NCBI GenBank assembly: GCA_910579145.1
Contig: CAJTTQ010000002.1
Location: forward strand, 1 to 64,000
Length of the DNA stretch: 64,000 bases
Source of the DNA: an uncultured Eubacterium sp.
GTDB taxonomy: Bacteria; Bacillota; Clostridia; Lachnospirales; Lachnospiraceae
Direction of reading: 5' to 3'
Under the pieces are notes generated by a model that was not told the origin of the DNA, did no database searches, and worked only from the letters and a program-made list of their open reading frames with translations. The translations under genes and the position numbers were made by a program. Below are positions 1 through 9,300 of the stretch, one piece after another (the first letter of the stretch is position 1; each line of letters opens with the position of its first letter).

Positions 1-87
1 CTGTTGTTTCAACGGATAAGCCAGACAAATCTATTGACAAACATACGGACGGTATGATAACTTGTTTGCGGACGGAGGAGACGATCA

Positions 88-639
88 ATGACAGATGTGG
101 AAATTATTAGAAGTAAGCGTAAGAGCATGGAAATACAAATATGTCTGGATGGACATCTGCGGGTACGGGCGCCGCATTTTATAACGGACGCGGAAATCAA
201 AGATTTTTTAAGAGAGAAATCAAACTGGATCTCAAAGCACAGGGCGGTCGTGAAAAGGGAACAGGAGACAGGCATGCAGCGTCTTAGCGCACAGGATATA
301 AAGAAATTGGCAGATGAGGCCGTGGGTGTCATCCCGGAAAAGGTACACCGTTTTGCAAAACAGATCGGTGTGGATTATGGACGTATTACCATTCGGAACC
401 AAAAGACCCGATGGGGGAGCTGCAGCGCAAAAGGGAATCTGAATTTTAACTGCCTGCTCATGCTGACACCGGACGATGTTCAGGATTATGTCGTGATCCA
501 CGAGTTATGCCATCGGAAGCAAATGAACCATTCTTCGAAATTCTGGGCGGAAGTGGAACATATGATGCCGGATTATAAACAAAAGAGAAAATGGCTCAAA
601 GAGAATGGGGGAGAGATCATGAGAAGGGTGGCCAGATAA
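88..639 (+). CDS. YgjP-like (DUF45) zinc metallopeptidase family protein
   Basis: 183 aa. The C-terminal half carries the YgjP/DUF45 signature: RWGSCS near residue 110, then the zinc-binding HELCH (138-142) with a third histidine at 148 in MNHSSKFW, so the metal site is complete. The family is related to M48/SprT-like peptidases and is usually annotated as a metal-dependent hydrolase; its substrate is not established. There is no signal peptide, so it is probably cytoplasmic. GGAGGAG six bases before the ATG supports the start. A TTGACA at 34-39 upstream has only a weak -10 partner (GATAAC, 56-61). The next gene starts 128 bases downstream and is unrelated, so this is probably a single gene. 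Confidence 0.85.
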   Translation: MTDVEIIRSKRKSMEIQICLDGHLRVRAPHFITDAEIKDFLREKSNWISKHRAVVKREQETGMQRLSAQDIKKLADEAVGVIPEKVHRFAKQIGVDYGRITIRNQKTRWGSCSAKGNLNFNCLLMLTPDDVQDYVVIHELCHRKQMNHSSKFWAEVEHMMPDYKQKRKWLKENGGEIMRRVAR

Positions 640-767
640 CTGTGATTAGTAGGACATATGCGAAAAGCCTGTGAAACGATCTGGTTGTCAGGAAAAGAAA
701 AATATGGTAAACTTATTTTTATCACGAAGAAAATCTAACATGACTAGATATGTCAGGAGGGATAAGT

Positions 768-2387
768 ATGTTAAACCATGTGAAAAAGATAATGAGCCAT
801 GCGGTCCTGATTCTTCTTTTAGCGGTTGCGTTTCTGTCATTGCGTGAGGAAAAGGTATCCGCGGAGGAAAAAGCGTCGCTTTATGTGACCGATGAGAACC
901 TTTTCGTGACCGAATACGTGGATGGTGTTCTGACGATCACAGACTTTAGGCCGCCGGCCGCCGGGCCCAATATGACGGATATCGTCGTGCCAGCGGCTGT
1001 CCGCGGACAGAAAGTGCGTGCGGTCGGCACGAAGGCGTTTGCGAACGCCGGGACGAATATTCATAACCTGTATCTGCCGGATACGCTGGAGATCATCGGT
1101 GAGGAAGCCTTTTCTTCGTATGCGGTGGACCGTGTAGCGAGTTATACGTATACGCCGACGGGAGAATTTGCCGTGGTCGAATCTGCCGGGGCAGAACAGA
1201 TCTTTTTGAATGTCCCGACTGTGGAAACCGGATCGGCTGTCGCGGTCGAAGCGCTGCCGACTCATTTAACGACCATTGGATACCGGGCCTTTTATAATTC
1301 TCCCGTCAAGAATATTACGTTTACGAGCCCGGACCTTTTCATTGGTAACAATGCCTTTGAAAACACGGGAAATCTGCTGGAAGTGGTGGTAAAAGAAGGC
1401 GCCAGCATAACGGAAATTGGTGAATGTGCATTTAAGAACAGCGGTATCCACAATTTTACCGTAGACGGATCGATCGGGAAACTGGGGGCTGACGCGTTCC
1501 AGGGGACGGCGAACATCCACGGGTTTCTTGTAAGTGAGCAGGGTAATATAAACGAAGTCGGAGCTGGTGTGTTTGAGAACAGCGGCATCCACTATGTCAC
1601 GATCCGGGGAACGGTGTCCTCGATCGGGGAGCGCGCGTTTGCCAACTGCGGAAACATACTGGACGTAACGGTGCAGTCGACCACTCCGTATACGGTGGGA
1701 GAATTTGCGTTCCAGAATGCCGGTATCCACAGCGTGAATTTTTCTGACGGTCTGTCGGAAGTGGAGAAGGGAACCTTTGAGGGGTGTGGAAACCTGGAGA
1801 CCGTGAAACTGCCGGATACACTGACTGATATTGCGGAAGATGCGTTTAAAAACGCGAGCAATATAAAAGAGATCACGATCAATGAAAATGTAACGATCGC
1901 GCCAAACGCGTTCGCGAATGTCGGCGGCTCTACGCTGCAGGCGCTGGCGAACACGAACAACGCGAGCGCAAAAGCGCTGGCAGGTGCTATTCCGGCGCCG
2001 GCTGTGCCAGTAACCATTACGCCTGCGCCGGCTCCGGTCGTGACGGATGCGCCGAATATAACCGTCTCACCTGTGAAACTGATTAAAGTGAAAAAGAGTA
2101 AGAACGGAAACAAGGTGACGCTGTCATGGACGAAGAATAAGAAGGCAGGCGGTTATGTCATATATAAAAAAGTAGTGAAAAAGGGAACCAAGGCGAATAA
2201 AGCAAAGAAGATCAAGTTCAAAAAGGTTAAGAGTGTCGGGAAAAAGACGTGTAAACTTTCATTAAAGCTTACGAAACATGCAACGACATATCTTTATGTC
2301 AAAGCGTATCAGAAAACAAAAGCCGGCGGCAAGACGACGGTTGTGTACAGTAAAATGTCAAATACGAAAAAAGTATCAGTCAAATGA
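768..2387 (+). CDS. BspA-type leucine-rich-repeat secreted protein
   Basis: 539 aa. A signal peptide lies at residues 1-32 (KK, then a hydrophobic stretch ending near VSAEE). The body is a run of BspA/LRR_5 repeats of about 23 residues with the recurring core IG..AF.N.G.I..V..., from about residue 75 to 390. A Pro/Ala/Val linker (PAPAPVV) follows. The Lys-rich C-terminal domain (about 430-539, LIKVKKSKNGNKVTLSWTKNKKAGGYVIYKK) resembles a fibronectin-III-like or wall-associated module. An upstream in-frame ATG at 750 exists, but AGGAGGG (755-761) sits ideally for the ATG at 768. BspA repeats occur in adhesins of gut and oral bacteria; the ligand is unknown. No LPXTG motif is seen. Confidence 0.85.
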   Translation: MLNHVKKIMSHAVLILLLAVAFLSLREEKVSAEEKASLYVTDENLFVTEYVDGVLTITDFRPPAAGPNMTDIVVPAAVRGQKVRAVGTKAFANAGTNIHNLYLPDTLEIIGEEAFSSYAVDRVASYTYTPTGEFAVVESAGAEQIFLNVPTVETGSAVAVEALPTHLTTIGYRAFYNSPVKNITFTSPDLFIGNNAFENTGNLLEVVVKEGASITEIGECAFKNSGIHNFTVDGSIGKLGADAFQGTANIHGFLVSEQGNINEVGAGVFENSGIHYVTIRGTVSSIGERAFANCGNILDVTVQSTTPYTVGEFAFQNAGIHSVNFSDGLSEVEKGTFEGCGNLETVKLPDTLTDIAEDAFKNASNIKEITINENVTIAPNAFANVGGSTLQALANTNNASAKALAGAIPAPAVPVTITPAPAPVVTDAPNITVSPVKLIKVKKSKNGNKVTLSWTKNKKAGGYVIYKKVVKKGTKANKAKKIKFKKVKSVGKKTCKLSLKLTKHATTYLYVKAYQKTKAGGKTTVVYSKMSNTKKVSVK

Positions 2388-2531
2388 TGTGATTATGGGC
2401 AGTCATGATGAGCAGGAAAAAGAATAAATAGATCTGGCTGTTATAATAGATGATCGTTTCAGACATACTAAAAGAGAGGAAATGTCGCCAGAGGCGTGTT
2501 TCTTAACAACGTTTAGAAATGGAGGACTACG

Positions 2532-3038
2532 ATGAAAAGGAAAACAGCATTACTTTGTGGAATGAGTCTATTGATCTCTGTACTGGCAGCTGGATGCGGG
2601 AACGGGCAATCAGATCAAACGTCTGTTGCCACGGTTCCACCGGCGGCAACAGATATGGCAGAAGCATCTGAGGCGCCAGCGGTTACGGAACCTGGACAGG
2701 ATGACGCGGATGAAACGACGGCAGGTGTGGCTTCGGCAAAACCGAATGAGGCAGATGAGGGGGGACTGACAGACGGAGATAACTCTTCCGATCAGACAGG
2801 CGCATCCTCGGATACGTCATTGAGTAAAAAGATCTCAAAAGAAAAGGCGGCCCAGATCGCTTTGGAACGTGTAAAAGGGGCAAAGGAATCTGATGTCAGC
2901 ATCCACAGTGAATGGGATGACGGAAGGGAAATTTATGAGGGATCTATCATCTATCAGGGAAGAGAATACGATTTTGAAATAGACGCCACGAACGGAAACA
3001 TTCTGGAGTGGGAAGAGGAAGAACTTGATGAGGATTGA
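2532..3038 (+). CDS. PepSY-domain lipoprotein
   Basis: 168 aa. A type II signal peptide ends in the lipobox LAAGC (Cys at about residue 22), so the protein should be a membrane-anchored lipoprotein. A long Thr/Glu/Asp/Ala-rich linker (about 25-100) leads to one PepSY domain (about 100-165): KISKEKAAQIAL, then IYEGSIIYQGREYDFEIDA and NGNILEWE. PepSY modules are often peptidase inhibitors or propeptide-like domains outside the membrane; the target here is unknown. A GGAGG site precedes the ATG. A bidirectional terminator follows the stop codon. Confidence 0.85.
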   Translation: MKRKTALLCGMSLLISVLAAGCGNGQSDQTSVATVPPAATDMAEASEAPAVTEPGQDDADETTAGVASAKPNEADEGGLTDGDNSSDQTGASSDTSLSKKISKEKAAQIALERVKGAKESDVSIHSEWDDGREIYEGSIIYQGREYDFEIDATNGNILEWEEEELDED

Positions 3039-3057
3039 GCCGGGAGCGGTGTATCAT

Positions 3058-3097
3058 GAAAATGGATGAGAAGTTTTGTCTTCCCATCCATTTTTGT
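3058..3097. terminator. Bidirectional intrinsic terminator
   Basis: AAAATGGATG, then an AGAAG/CTTCC inner stem, then CATCCATTTTT. Runs of A on the left and T on the right let it serve both the PepSY gene (+) and the convergent asnB (-). Confidence 0.8.
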
Positions 3098-3117
3098 CTG
3101 ATTTATGGATTCTTTGA

Positions 3118-5001
3118 TCAGAGAGAGATGGAATACGTTTCGATCCAGTATCCGACCTGAAGGAAATAAGCCAGCATCTGCGGCCCGGCCATGAGCTGGC
3201 CGTACCACGGTTTTCCGTAATCGCTCGGAGAAGAAAGGAAATGTTCCAGCTTCTTTTTATCAACAATGCCAGCCAGCGGGGAATTGGTCTGATCAACCAT
3301 CTCGCGGAGGCGGTCAGCTAAGAGGGACTCATAAGCGGGATCGTACGTTTTGGGGTAAGGGCTTTTTTTACGGTAGAGAACGGAATCCGGTAAAAAAGCT
3401 TTGCCGGCTTCCACGAGCAGGCTCTTTGTCTGTCCGTCCCGGCACTTATATTCCCACGGTATGCTGTATACATAGTCTAAAATGCGGTGGTCGGCAAACG
3501 GAACGCGTGCTTCCAGGCCGGAATACATGCTTGCCCGGTCCATGCGGTTGAGCAGGGTCATCATAAACCAGCGGATATTCAGCCATGCGATTTCCCGTCG
3601 CCTCGCTTCCTGCGGGTTGTCTTCTGACAGGCGCGGCGTGCTGCGGATCGTATCCAGATAAGCATGCTGGGAGTAATCTTCCATATGAAGGGAGGAAGCG
3701 AAATCGTCAGCTAAAAGCGCTTTCCTCGCTTCCATGTCCCACGACCACGGGAAGGTGTTTTTCTGCCACAGATCTTCCCTGTGGAACCACGGATAGCCGC
3801 CGAAGATTTCGTCGGCGCATTCCCCGGTCAGAGCCACCTGGTTCGTCTGTGATACCAGTTCGCAAAAGTACAGCATCGAGGATTCCACGTCCGCCATGCA
3901 CGGAAAATCCCTGGCATCCACCGCTTTGTACAGATAATCCGCCTGTGTCTGGTTGTCACATTCTAAAAAGGTGTGGCTGCTGCCGATATAGGATGCCATT
4001 TTCTCGGCAAATGGTCGGTCGAGCGAGGACTGGAACGCGTTTGCCTGAAAATTTTTCGAGTTATCCTTGAAATCGAAGGAGAACGTGTTCAGGATACGCC
4101 CCTTTGCTTTTAATTTGCTCTGGCAGACGGCGGCGACGAGCGAGCTGTCAAGGCCGCCGGATAAGAAGCTGCAGATCGGGATATCGGATACCATCTGCCG
4201 TTCGATGCTGTCTTCGACGAGCCAGTTCACCTTGTCTACCGTCTGCTCGTAGGAGTCCGTGTGCGGCCTGGCCTGCAGCGCCCAAAAGCTCCTCGTCTGA
4301 CAGTGGAAAAACGGCGGGGAGGTGCGCGGGGAGAATGTGGCGCACTCTCCGGGCAGGACTTCTTTCATGCCCGCAAATCCGCCTTTTCCCAGTGTTCGTG
4401 CCGGCCCGACGCTGAAAATTTCATTCCAGCAGTCCGAATCGGCCGCCGGCGGTATGCCGTATGCGAAAAGTGCTTTCGGCTCCGAGCCGAACACGAGCGT
4501 ATCGTCGTATATTTGGTAAAACAATGGTTTTACGCCGAGGGGATCCCTTGCCAGAAGGAGCGTTCCACTCTTTTCCACATAGATCGCAAAGGCGAATATG
4601 CCGTTTAGCTGTTCAAAAAAACGTTCACCCATCGCCAGAAACCCATTGAGGATCACTTCGGTGTCTCCAGTCGTATGCCAGCGGAGCGGATAGGCGGAAA
4701 GTTGTTCCCGCAATTGTGTCGTGTTATAAATCTCTCCGTTGTAGACGATCGTTGCCGTGATCCCCTGATAGGAGGCGGTCATCGGCTGTGTGCCGCCCTG
4801 GAGGTCCCGGATCGACAGACGCGTGTGCGCCAGCCCGGCGTGGTGGTACAATTGTACATGCTCATCGTCAGGGCCGCGGTGCCTGAGGCAGTCCTTCATT
4901 TGGATCAATGTATCATACCATTTGTTGTTCTTTGACTTGCCACCATAGGCCGGTGACAGGAAATCGTATTTGTTTTGATAAAAACCAGCAATACCGCACA
5001 T
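3118..5001 (-). CDS. asnB: Glutamine-hydrolysing asparagine synthetase
   Basis: 627 aa, normal length for the AsnB/AsnO type. It begins MCGIAGF, with Cys2 as the glutaminase nucleophile. The class II glutaminase domain (about 1-210) has the conserved LRHRGPDD, RLSI and NGEIYN motifs. The synthetase domain follows, with the ATP pyrophosphatase loop SFLSGGLDSS near residue 290 and the GECADEIFGGYP segment near 390. It makes asparagine from aspartate, ATP and glutamine. It lies 49 bases downstream of dpaB on the same strand with no clear terminator between them, so it may be read with dpaA-dpaB. Bacillus has a sporulation-linked asparagine synthetase (AsnO); whether this is an equivalent is only inferred. 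Confidence 0.93.
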   Translation of the reverse strand: MCGIAGFYQNKYDFLSPAYGGKSKNNKWYDTLIQMKDCLRHRGPDDEHVQLYHHAGLAHTRLSIRDLQGGTQPMTASYQGITATIVYNGEIYNTTQLREQLSAYPLRWHTTGDTEVILNGFLAMGERFFEQLNGIFAFAIYVEKSGTLLLARDPLGVKPLFYQIYDDTLVFGSEPKALFAYGIPPAADSDCWNEIFSVGPARTLGKGGFAGMKEVLPGECATFSPRTSPPFFHCQTRSFWALQARPHTDSYEQTVDKVNWLVEDSIERQMVSDIPICSFLSGGLDSSLVAAVCQSKLKAKGRILNTFSFDFKDNSKNFQANAFQSSLDRPFAEKMASYIGSSHTFLECDNQTQADYLYKAVDARDFPCMADVESSMLYFCELVSQTNQVALTGECADEIFGGYPWFHREDLWQKNTFPWSWDMEARKALLADDFASSLHMEDYSQHAYLDTIRSTPRLSEDNPQEARRREIAWLNIRWFMMTLLNRMDRASMYSGLEARVPFADHRILDYVYSIPWEYKCRDGQTKSLLVEAGKAFLPDSVLYRKKSPYPKTYDPAYESLLADRLREMVDQTNSPLAGIVDKKKLEHFLSSPSDYGKPWYGQLMAGPQMLAYFLQVGYWIETYSISL

Positions 5002-5050
5002 AATATTTCCTCTTTTCTAATTTTACACTTCTTTTGGGCATGGCCCATAT

Positions 5051-5650
5051 CTACTTGGGGCATGGCCCCTGGATCACAGGCTGTAACTGCTTACCGAGCA
5101 GCGCGTGCTTGATCGTTTCACCTAAAAATTCCATATGGGCGATCATGGAATTTGGTTTTGTCTTATAATTATCCTGCCCAAAGGGAATAAAATAAATGTT
5201 TTTTGTATTTAACAGGATACCGATATTTTTCAGGTTCATACCGAGCGCGTCATTTGTGGAGAGGGCGACGACAAGCGGGCGGTTGTTCCGCAGATGCGCC
5301 TTTGCCGCCATCAAAACGGGCGTGTCAGAAATACCATTTGCCAGTTTGGATAGTGTGTTTCCGGTACAGGGGGCGATGACAAGTATGTCAAACAGCGCGC
5401 CTGGCCCGATCGGTTCCGCGTCGGGTATCGTTGTGATCGGTTTGCGTCCGGTGATCTCTTCCGCCCGTTTCAGGAAATCTTTGCAGCTCCCAAAACGGCT
5501 GTCTGTCGTCGATGCGTGGTCAGAAAATATAGGATACAGGTTGGCTCCGGTTGTCGCCAGATGTTTCAATTCCTCAAATACCTTTTGGTATGTGCAGTAG
5601 GAGCCGGTAATGGCGATGCCGATATTTTTGTTTGTAAAATCCATAGACAT
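5051..5650 (-). CDS. dpaB: Dipicolinate synthase subunit B (SpoVFB)
   Basis: 199 aa. It is a flavoprotein-fold subunit: IGIAITGSYCTY near the N-terminus, then DILVIAPCTGNTLSKLANGISDTPVLMAAKAH in the middle, which is the hallmark of SpoVFB. With DpaA it forms dipicolinic acid in the mother cell from the lysine-pathway intermediate dihydrodipicolinate. Dipicolinate then loads into the spore core with calcium. The start at 5650 has AAAGGACG six bases upstream. It follows dpaA with a 36-base gap, so the two form an operon. Confidence 0.95.
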   Translation of the reverse strand: MSMDFTNKNIGIAITGSYCTYQKVFEELKHLATTGANLYPIFSDHASTTDSRFGSCKDFLKRAEEITGRKPITTIPDAEPIGPGALFDILVIAPCTGNTLSKLANGISDTPVLMAAKAHLRNNRPLVVALSTNDALGMNLKNIGILLNTKNIYFIPFGQDNYKTKPNSMIAHMEFLGETIKHALLGKQLQPVIQGPCPK

Positions 5651-5686
5651 AGTATTCGTCCTTTCTTGTTCTTACTTGAATGATGA

Positions 5687-6490
5687 TTAAAGTTTGAAAT
5701 GATTGCAGATTTCTTTGGCGATGATATGGCCGGCTGTCTTTGGTGCGTACTTCCCGGGAATGCCGGGACAGTCAAAGACCCGTTCCGAGAGTGGGCGCGG
5801 AAGCTTCAGGGCAAACGAGGCGATGTTAAAGACTGTGCAGCTGCCGGAAAAGCTTTCCCATACCTGGCTGTGAAATGGATTTACGGGGGATGTGTTTATG
5901 ATGATATTTATTTGATGTACGCTATGGTTGCGGTCGCGCAGCTCCTTTTCAGAAACCGTCTTAAAATGACTGGATCTGGCGGCTTTCACGGCGGTGGGAT
6001 TTGTGTCGTAAATATAAATTTCATTGGTAAATAGCTTTAGGATGTCAGCGATTTCTTTTCCGCAGTTCCCATAGCCTGCCAGCAGGACCCGGCAGTCGCA
6101 GATCGAAAATGTGGTATTTGACAGCAGCGGGATCAGAAGGCCTTCTGCGGTCAGTCTGGCATTTTTTCTAACGAACGCGGGGGATGTCATGACATCGTAG
6201 TACTTTATGCCGTGATACGTGCAGTATGAGATCACATTTTTTGAAAGATTTCCTCCGATGATGATATGCGATCCGTTCAGCATCCCTAAAAAGCTGCGGA
6301 TGGAGAGAGGATCAGACATGGAAGTATTTACCATTTTGCCATCTCTCGTAAAGGGGATGCCACAGATCAGATAGCCCGATTCTGGTATATCTGACCAGGA
6401 GGAACAGACGTTGCCGCCCTTTTTAGCCATAACTTCGGCGATGTATTCCATACGCGTGTCGCCGGGAAGGATTGAAATAGGTAATTGCAT
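5687..6490 (-). CDS. dpaA: Dipicolinate synthase subunit A (SpoVFA)
   Basis: 267 aa. It has an N-terminal region containing PGDTRMEYIAEVMAKKG and a Rossmann NAD(P)-binding core, VLLAGYGNCGKEIADIL (about 150-167). It ends with the SpoVFA feature DCPGIPGKYAPKTAGHIIAKEI. It is the dehydrogenase-like partner of DpaB in dipicolinate synthesis. Upstream on this strand, CATA (complement of 6516-6519) lies 17 bases from an AC dinucleotide (6537-6538). This is loosely like a sigma-K promoter, which would fit mother-cell expression, but the match is weak. The ribosome site GAAGGTGG is close to the ATG. Confidence 0.93.
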   Translation of the reverse strand: MQLPISILPGDTRMEYIAEVMAKKGGNVCSSWSDIPESGYLICGIPFTRDGKMVNTSMSDPLSIRSFLGMLNGSHIIIGGNLSKNVISYCTYHGIKYYDVMTSPAFVRKNARLTAEGLLIPLLSNTTFSICDCRVLLAGYGNCGKEIADILKLFTNEIYIYDTNPTAVKAARSSHFKTVSEKELRDRNHSVHQINIIINTSPVNPFHSQVWESFSGSCTVFNIASFALKLPRPLSERVFDCPGIPGKYAPKTAGHIIAKEICNHFKL

Positions 6491-6556
6491 ATGCCACCTT
6501 CGAAATGGAAAGACTTATGAACAATATATGTCAATTGTTTTTTGAGTGTGAAAATC

Positions 6557-6585
6557 TTGACATAAACAGCAAAAACATTTATACT
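6557..6585 (+). promoter_or_regulatory. Sigma-A promoter of the SRP RNA gene
   Basis: Perfect -35 TTGACA (6557-6562), 17-base spacer, -10 TATACT (6580-6585). Transcription should start near 6592, just before the SRP RNA 5' stem. Confidence 0.85.
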
Positions 6586-6591
6586 TATTTT

Positions 6592-6870
6592 GTTAAGATT
6601 TCCGTGCAGCCGGGGAGATAGCGGTGCCCTGTACCTGCAATCCGCTATAGCAGGGGTGTTGTCTTGCCCAGGGTCTTTTGAAAGAGAGCTGCCCTTTATA
6701 AGTGGCGTTGACATTTGGGTCTTACGCAACAGGAACTTGTGAACCGTGTCAGGTCAGGAATGAAGCAGCACTAAGCAAACCTTTCTGTGTGCCGTGAGGG
6801 TGCCTGAATTGAGCTAACTGTAGAGGTAACGTCTTTTGAGGGGGATTCGAAGCAGGACGCACGGATTTTT
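6592..6870 (+). ncRNA. ffs: Signal recognition particle RNA, large Bacillus type
   Basis: The 5' part has the Alu-domain sequence GGGGAGATAGCGGTGCCCTG and TGCAATCCGCTATAGCAGGG. The 3' half has the SRP54-binding helix 8 region GTGTCAGGTCAGGAATGAAG with AGCAGCACTAAGC. The ends close as TCCGTGC (6601-6607) against GCACGGA (6859-6865), followed by a T run that can end transcription. The length of about 270 bases matches the large SRP RNA of Bacillus and Clostridia that includes the Alu domain. It scaffolds Ffh for co-translational membrane targeting. The exact ends are inferred from the pairing and the promoter. Confidence 0.93.
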
Positions 6871-6937
6871 ATTCGATGTTTGGCAAATACGTAGATAACG
6901 ATAACATAGGTAGCATGTATGTAAAGAGGGGTAGCAG

Positions 6938-9256
6938 ATGGAAAATCGAGTTCAGATTACGATAAACAGCATGAATTCCCTGAGCAGCGGGGATGTTTTG
7001 TATGAAAAGGGAGAGGCAGTTACTTCAATCGGACTTTTGGTAAAAGGAAGAGTGGAGGCTGTTTCGGAAGGCATGTGCGCTGTCCTCAGCTCGGGCAATT
7101 TCTTAGGGATTTGCGACGTTGAAAAGGGGAGCCATACATTTACCTACATAGCAAAAGATGATGTGACTGTGTATATTCTTGCCGTTAAGGGACTGGAGAG
7201 CGTGGAGCATTTGTTGAAGGCAAAGCCGGAATACTGCGGTCTTTTAGTGACATCCCTGAATTTTTTGACGGTAGAACTTCTGAAGCGTCTGACGCAGTTC
7301 AAAAAAGAAAATGACTCCCTGAATGAGTTTATTGATAAAAAATATCTGCTGTGTGAAGAGGTGGGTAAGAGCAGCGGGATTGATGTGGATACGGCTTCTT
7401 CCCGCCAAAAACTGGAGAAATATGCCCAGGGGACGGTCAATCTGTCAGAAAAGACAGAATATTACCGGCAGTGCGCATCGATCCCGATTGACGTGCAGAA
7501 GAAATATTTTAGCGGGAGTGCTTATATTGCCTTTAGTCACTACCGTGAGCAGTGTCAGGTCATTGATTCGCTCGTTGCGGCGTGCGGTCTCTACGGGGAA
7601 CATTTATACCGCCATTTTATGGGACTTGTTTTGGACGAGGATAGTTTGTTCCAGACAGTGGCGAAGCTGGCGCTTTCGATGTCAGAAAAAGGGATTAAAA
7701 ATGGACTGATCGACAGCGCTGTGGATGAGATCGTTTCGAGGATCAACGATACCGAAGTCTTTTTGAATGATAAAGTGGGGATGGAGATCAATCTCGACCG
7801 TGAGCGTATGGAACGGCTGTATTTTGCGCTTCTGTCCGGTGAGACCGTTTCCGAGCAGGAGATGGAAGAACTGGATACGCCGGGGGTAGAAGTGCTGCAC
7901 AACTCACTGGAACAGATCACCGATTACGCGCCGATCCATGTAAAAGTAAAGAGTGAGTTCATTGAGAATGTGGAAACGTTTACGAAACTTTCAGATAAGT
8001 TTGATAAATCGCCGGAACAGATGAAACTGCGCAAGCAGATCGCGGTTGGATTTTTTGAGGTGTATGAGGCGGTTGTCAAGAAGAGTTTTGATGATAAAAA
8101 TCTGCCGCTGGCAGTTAAATTATTTTTAGACTATGGATTTGTGAGCGAAAAGCTTTTGACGGAAAAGGAGCTGGAAGAGCTCGTGTCGCTTCGTCCGGTT
8201 AAATATACCGGGCAGGACGGGTGCCGCGTTTATACGATGCGCAAATGGCTCAAGGCTGTTTACGACGGCGTGAAACTGACGTCGAAGAATGAATTTGACC
8301 TGGATTACGAGGGCCATCTCCGCGAACTGGTGAAAGAAAAGCGGATGGATAAAAAGGATATTCCGGCAGAGATGGCGGATAAGGATAAGCGTCTGCAGTT
8401 TGAGTGCCAGAATATGCTGCGTTATGGCGATAAGATCATCAGTGGAAACATAAGTGCTTTTGTGCCGATCTTATGCTCTGACGGGATTTTTAACAGCATC
8501 GGCAATTCATTTCTGACGGAAGAAAAGATCAATCAGGCAGTGAAAAAGGTAGAAGAGATTGATTACTCTGTCTTTTACCGTGATAAACTCGTTACGTATG
8601 AAAAGCCGGAGGGGATCAAGGCGACCGTGATCGAACGAATCGCTCCAGATGTCATTTTGTTCCCTGTATATGGGAAAAACTGTCAGATGTGGCAGGATAT
8701 CGAGGGAAAGAAGAGGAGCTCAAAGGGAAGGATCTTTATGCCGGTTCTGTTTGAAAAGGAGCTGGAACCTGAGATGGTGCGCCTGCTCTCCGCATTCCGA
8801 TGGGAGAAATGCCGGACGGATATGGGAAGCCGCTGGAATGACTTCCTCACCCCTTCGCTTACGAGCGCGTATTGTGACTATCTGCAGTTTTACCGGAAAA
8901 ACAGTGAACTTTCGATGGAGGGCAAGCAGAAAGTACGCGCGCAGCTCCAGCAGTGCAATAACAAATACAAGGAAGTATTTGCCAAAGATTATGCGGATTG
9001 GATCTTGCGTGAGTCAAGAGGCGCGATGAAACTGAGCCGTGTGGCGAGAACGATCCTTTTTACGTATTGTCCGTTCTCCAGCGCTATCTATAAGGCGATC
9101 GAGGGGCAGACGGTGTACGCGGAAGCGGCGAAGAAGTATCTGATCGATAATCGGGCGGCGATTAAAAATATTGATATGGTGATACATAAATTTGGACGCG
9201 ATGGAATAGATATTCCTGAGGAGATACAAAAAACATCCGAATATTTAAAGAGTTAG
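6938..9256 (+). CDS. Large protein with N-terminal cyclic-nucleotide-binding-like domain
   Basis: 772 aa, cytoplasmic by appearance, with no signal peptide or membrane segment. Residues about 10-110 fit a cNMP-binding/Crp-like beta-roll: SGDVLYEKGEAVTSIGLLVKGRVEAVS, then GNFLGI and DVTVYILAV. No HTH domain follows. The remaining roughly 650 residues are mixed alpha-helical and match no family I recognise. It has a GAGGGG site before the ATG and is followed 44 bases later by the TPR/AAA-like gene, so the two are probably one operon. The conserved Arg of the cNMP phosphate cassette is not evident, so real nucleotide binding is uncertain. Confidence 0.65.
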   Translation: MENRVQITINSMNSLSSGDVLYEKGEAVTSIGLLVKGRVEAVSEGMCAVLSSGNFLGICDVEKGSHTFTYIAKDDVTVYILAVKGLESVEHLLKAKPEYCGLLVTSLNFLTVELLKRLTQFKKENDSLNEFIDKKYLLCEEVGKSSGIDVDTASSRQKLEKYAQGTVNLSEKTEYYRQCASIPIDVQKKYFSGSAYIAFSHYREQCQVIDSLVAACGLYGEHLYRHFMGLVLDEDSLFQTVAKLALSMSEKGIKNGLIDSAVDEIVSRINDTEVFLNDKVGMEINLDRERMERLYFALLSGETVSEQEMEELDTPGVEVLHNSLEQITDYAPIHVKVKSEFIENVETFTKLSDKFDKSPEQMKLRKQIAVGFFEVYEAVVKKSFDDKNLPLAVKLFLDYGFVSEKLLTEKELEELVSLRPVKYTGQDGCRVYTMRKWLKAVYDGVKLTSKNEFDLDYEGHLRELVKEKRMDKKDIPAEMADKDKRLQFECQNMLRYGDKIISGNISAFVPILCSDGIFNSIGNSFLTEEKINQAVKKVEEIDYSVFYRDKLVTYEKPEGIKATVIERIAPDVILFPVYGKNCQMWQDIEGKKRSSKGRIFMPVLFEKELEPEMVRLLSAFRWEKCRTDMGSRWNDFLTPSLTSAYCDYLQFYRKNSELSMEGKQKVRAQLQQCNNKYKEVFAKDYADWILRESRGAMKLSRVARTILFTYCPFSSAIYKAIEGQTVYAEAAKKYLIDNRAAIKNIDMVIHKFGRDGIDIPEEIQKTSEYLKS

Positions 9257-9300
9257 AGTAATAAAGTACGTATGAAGTTTCCACGGAAGTAGAGGTTGTT

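Noticed and set aside
6367..6729. Frame opposite the SRP RNA 5' half
   Set aside because: It covers the SRP promoter and RNA and has no ribosome site.
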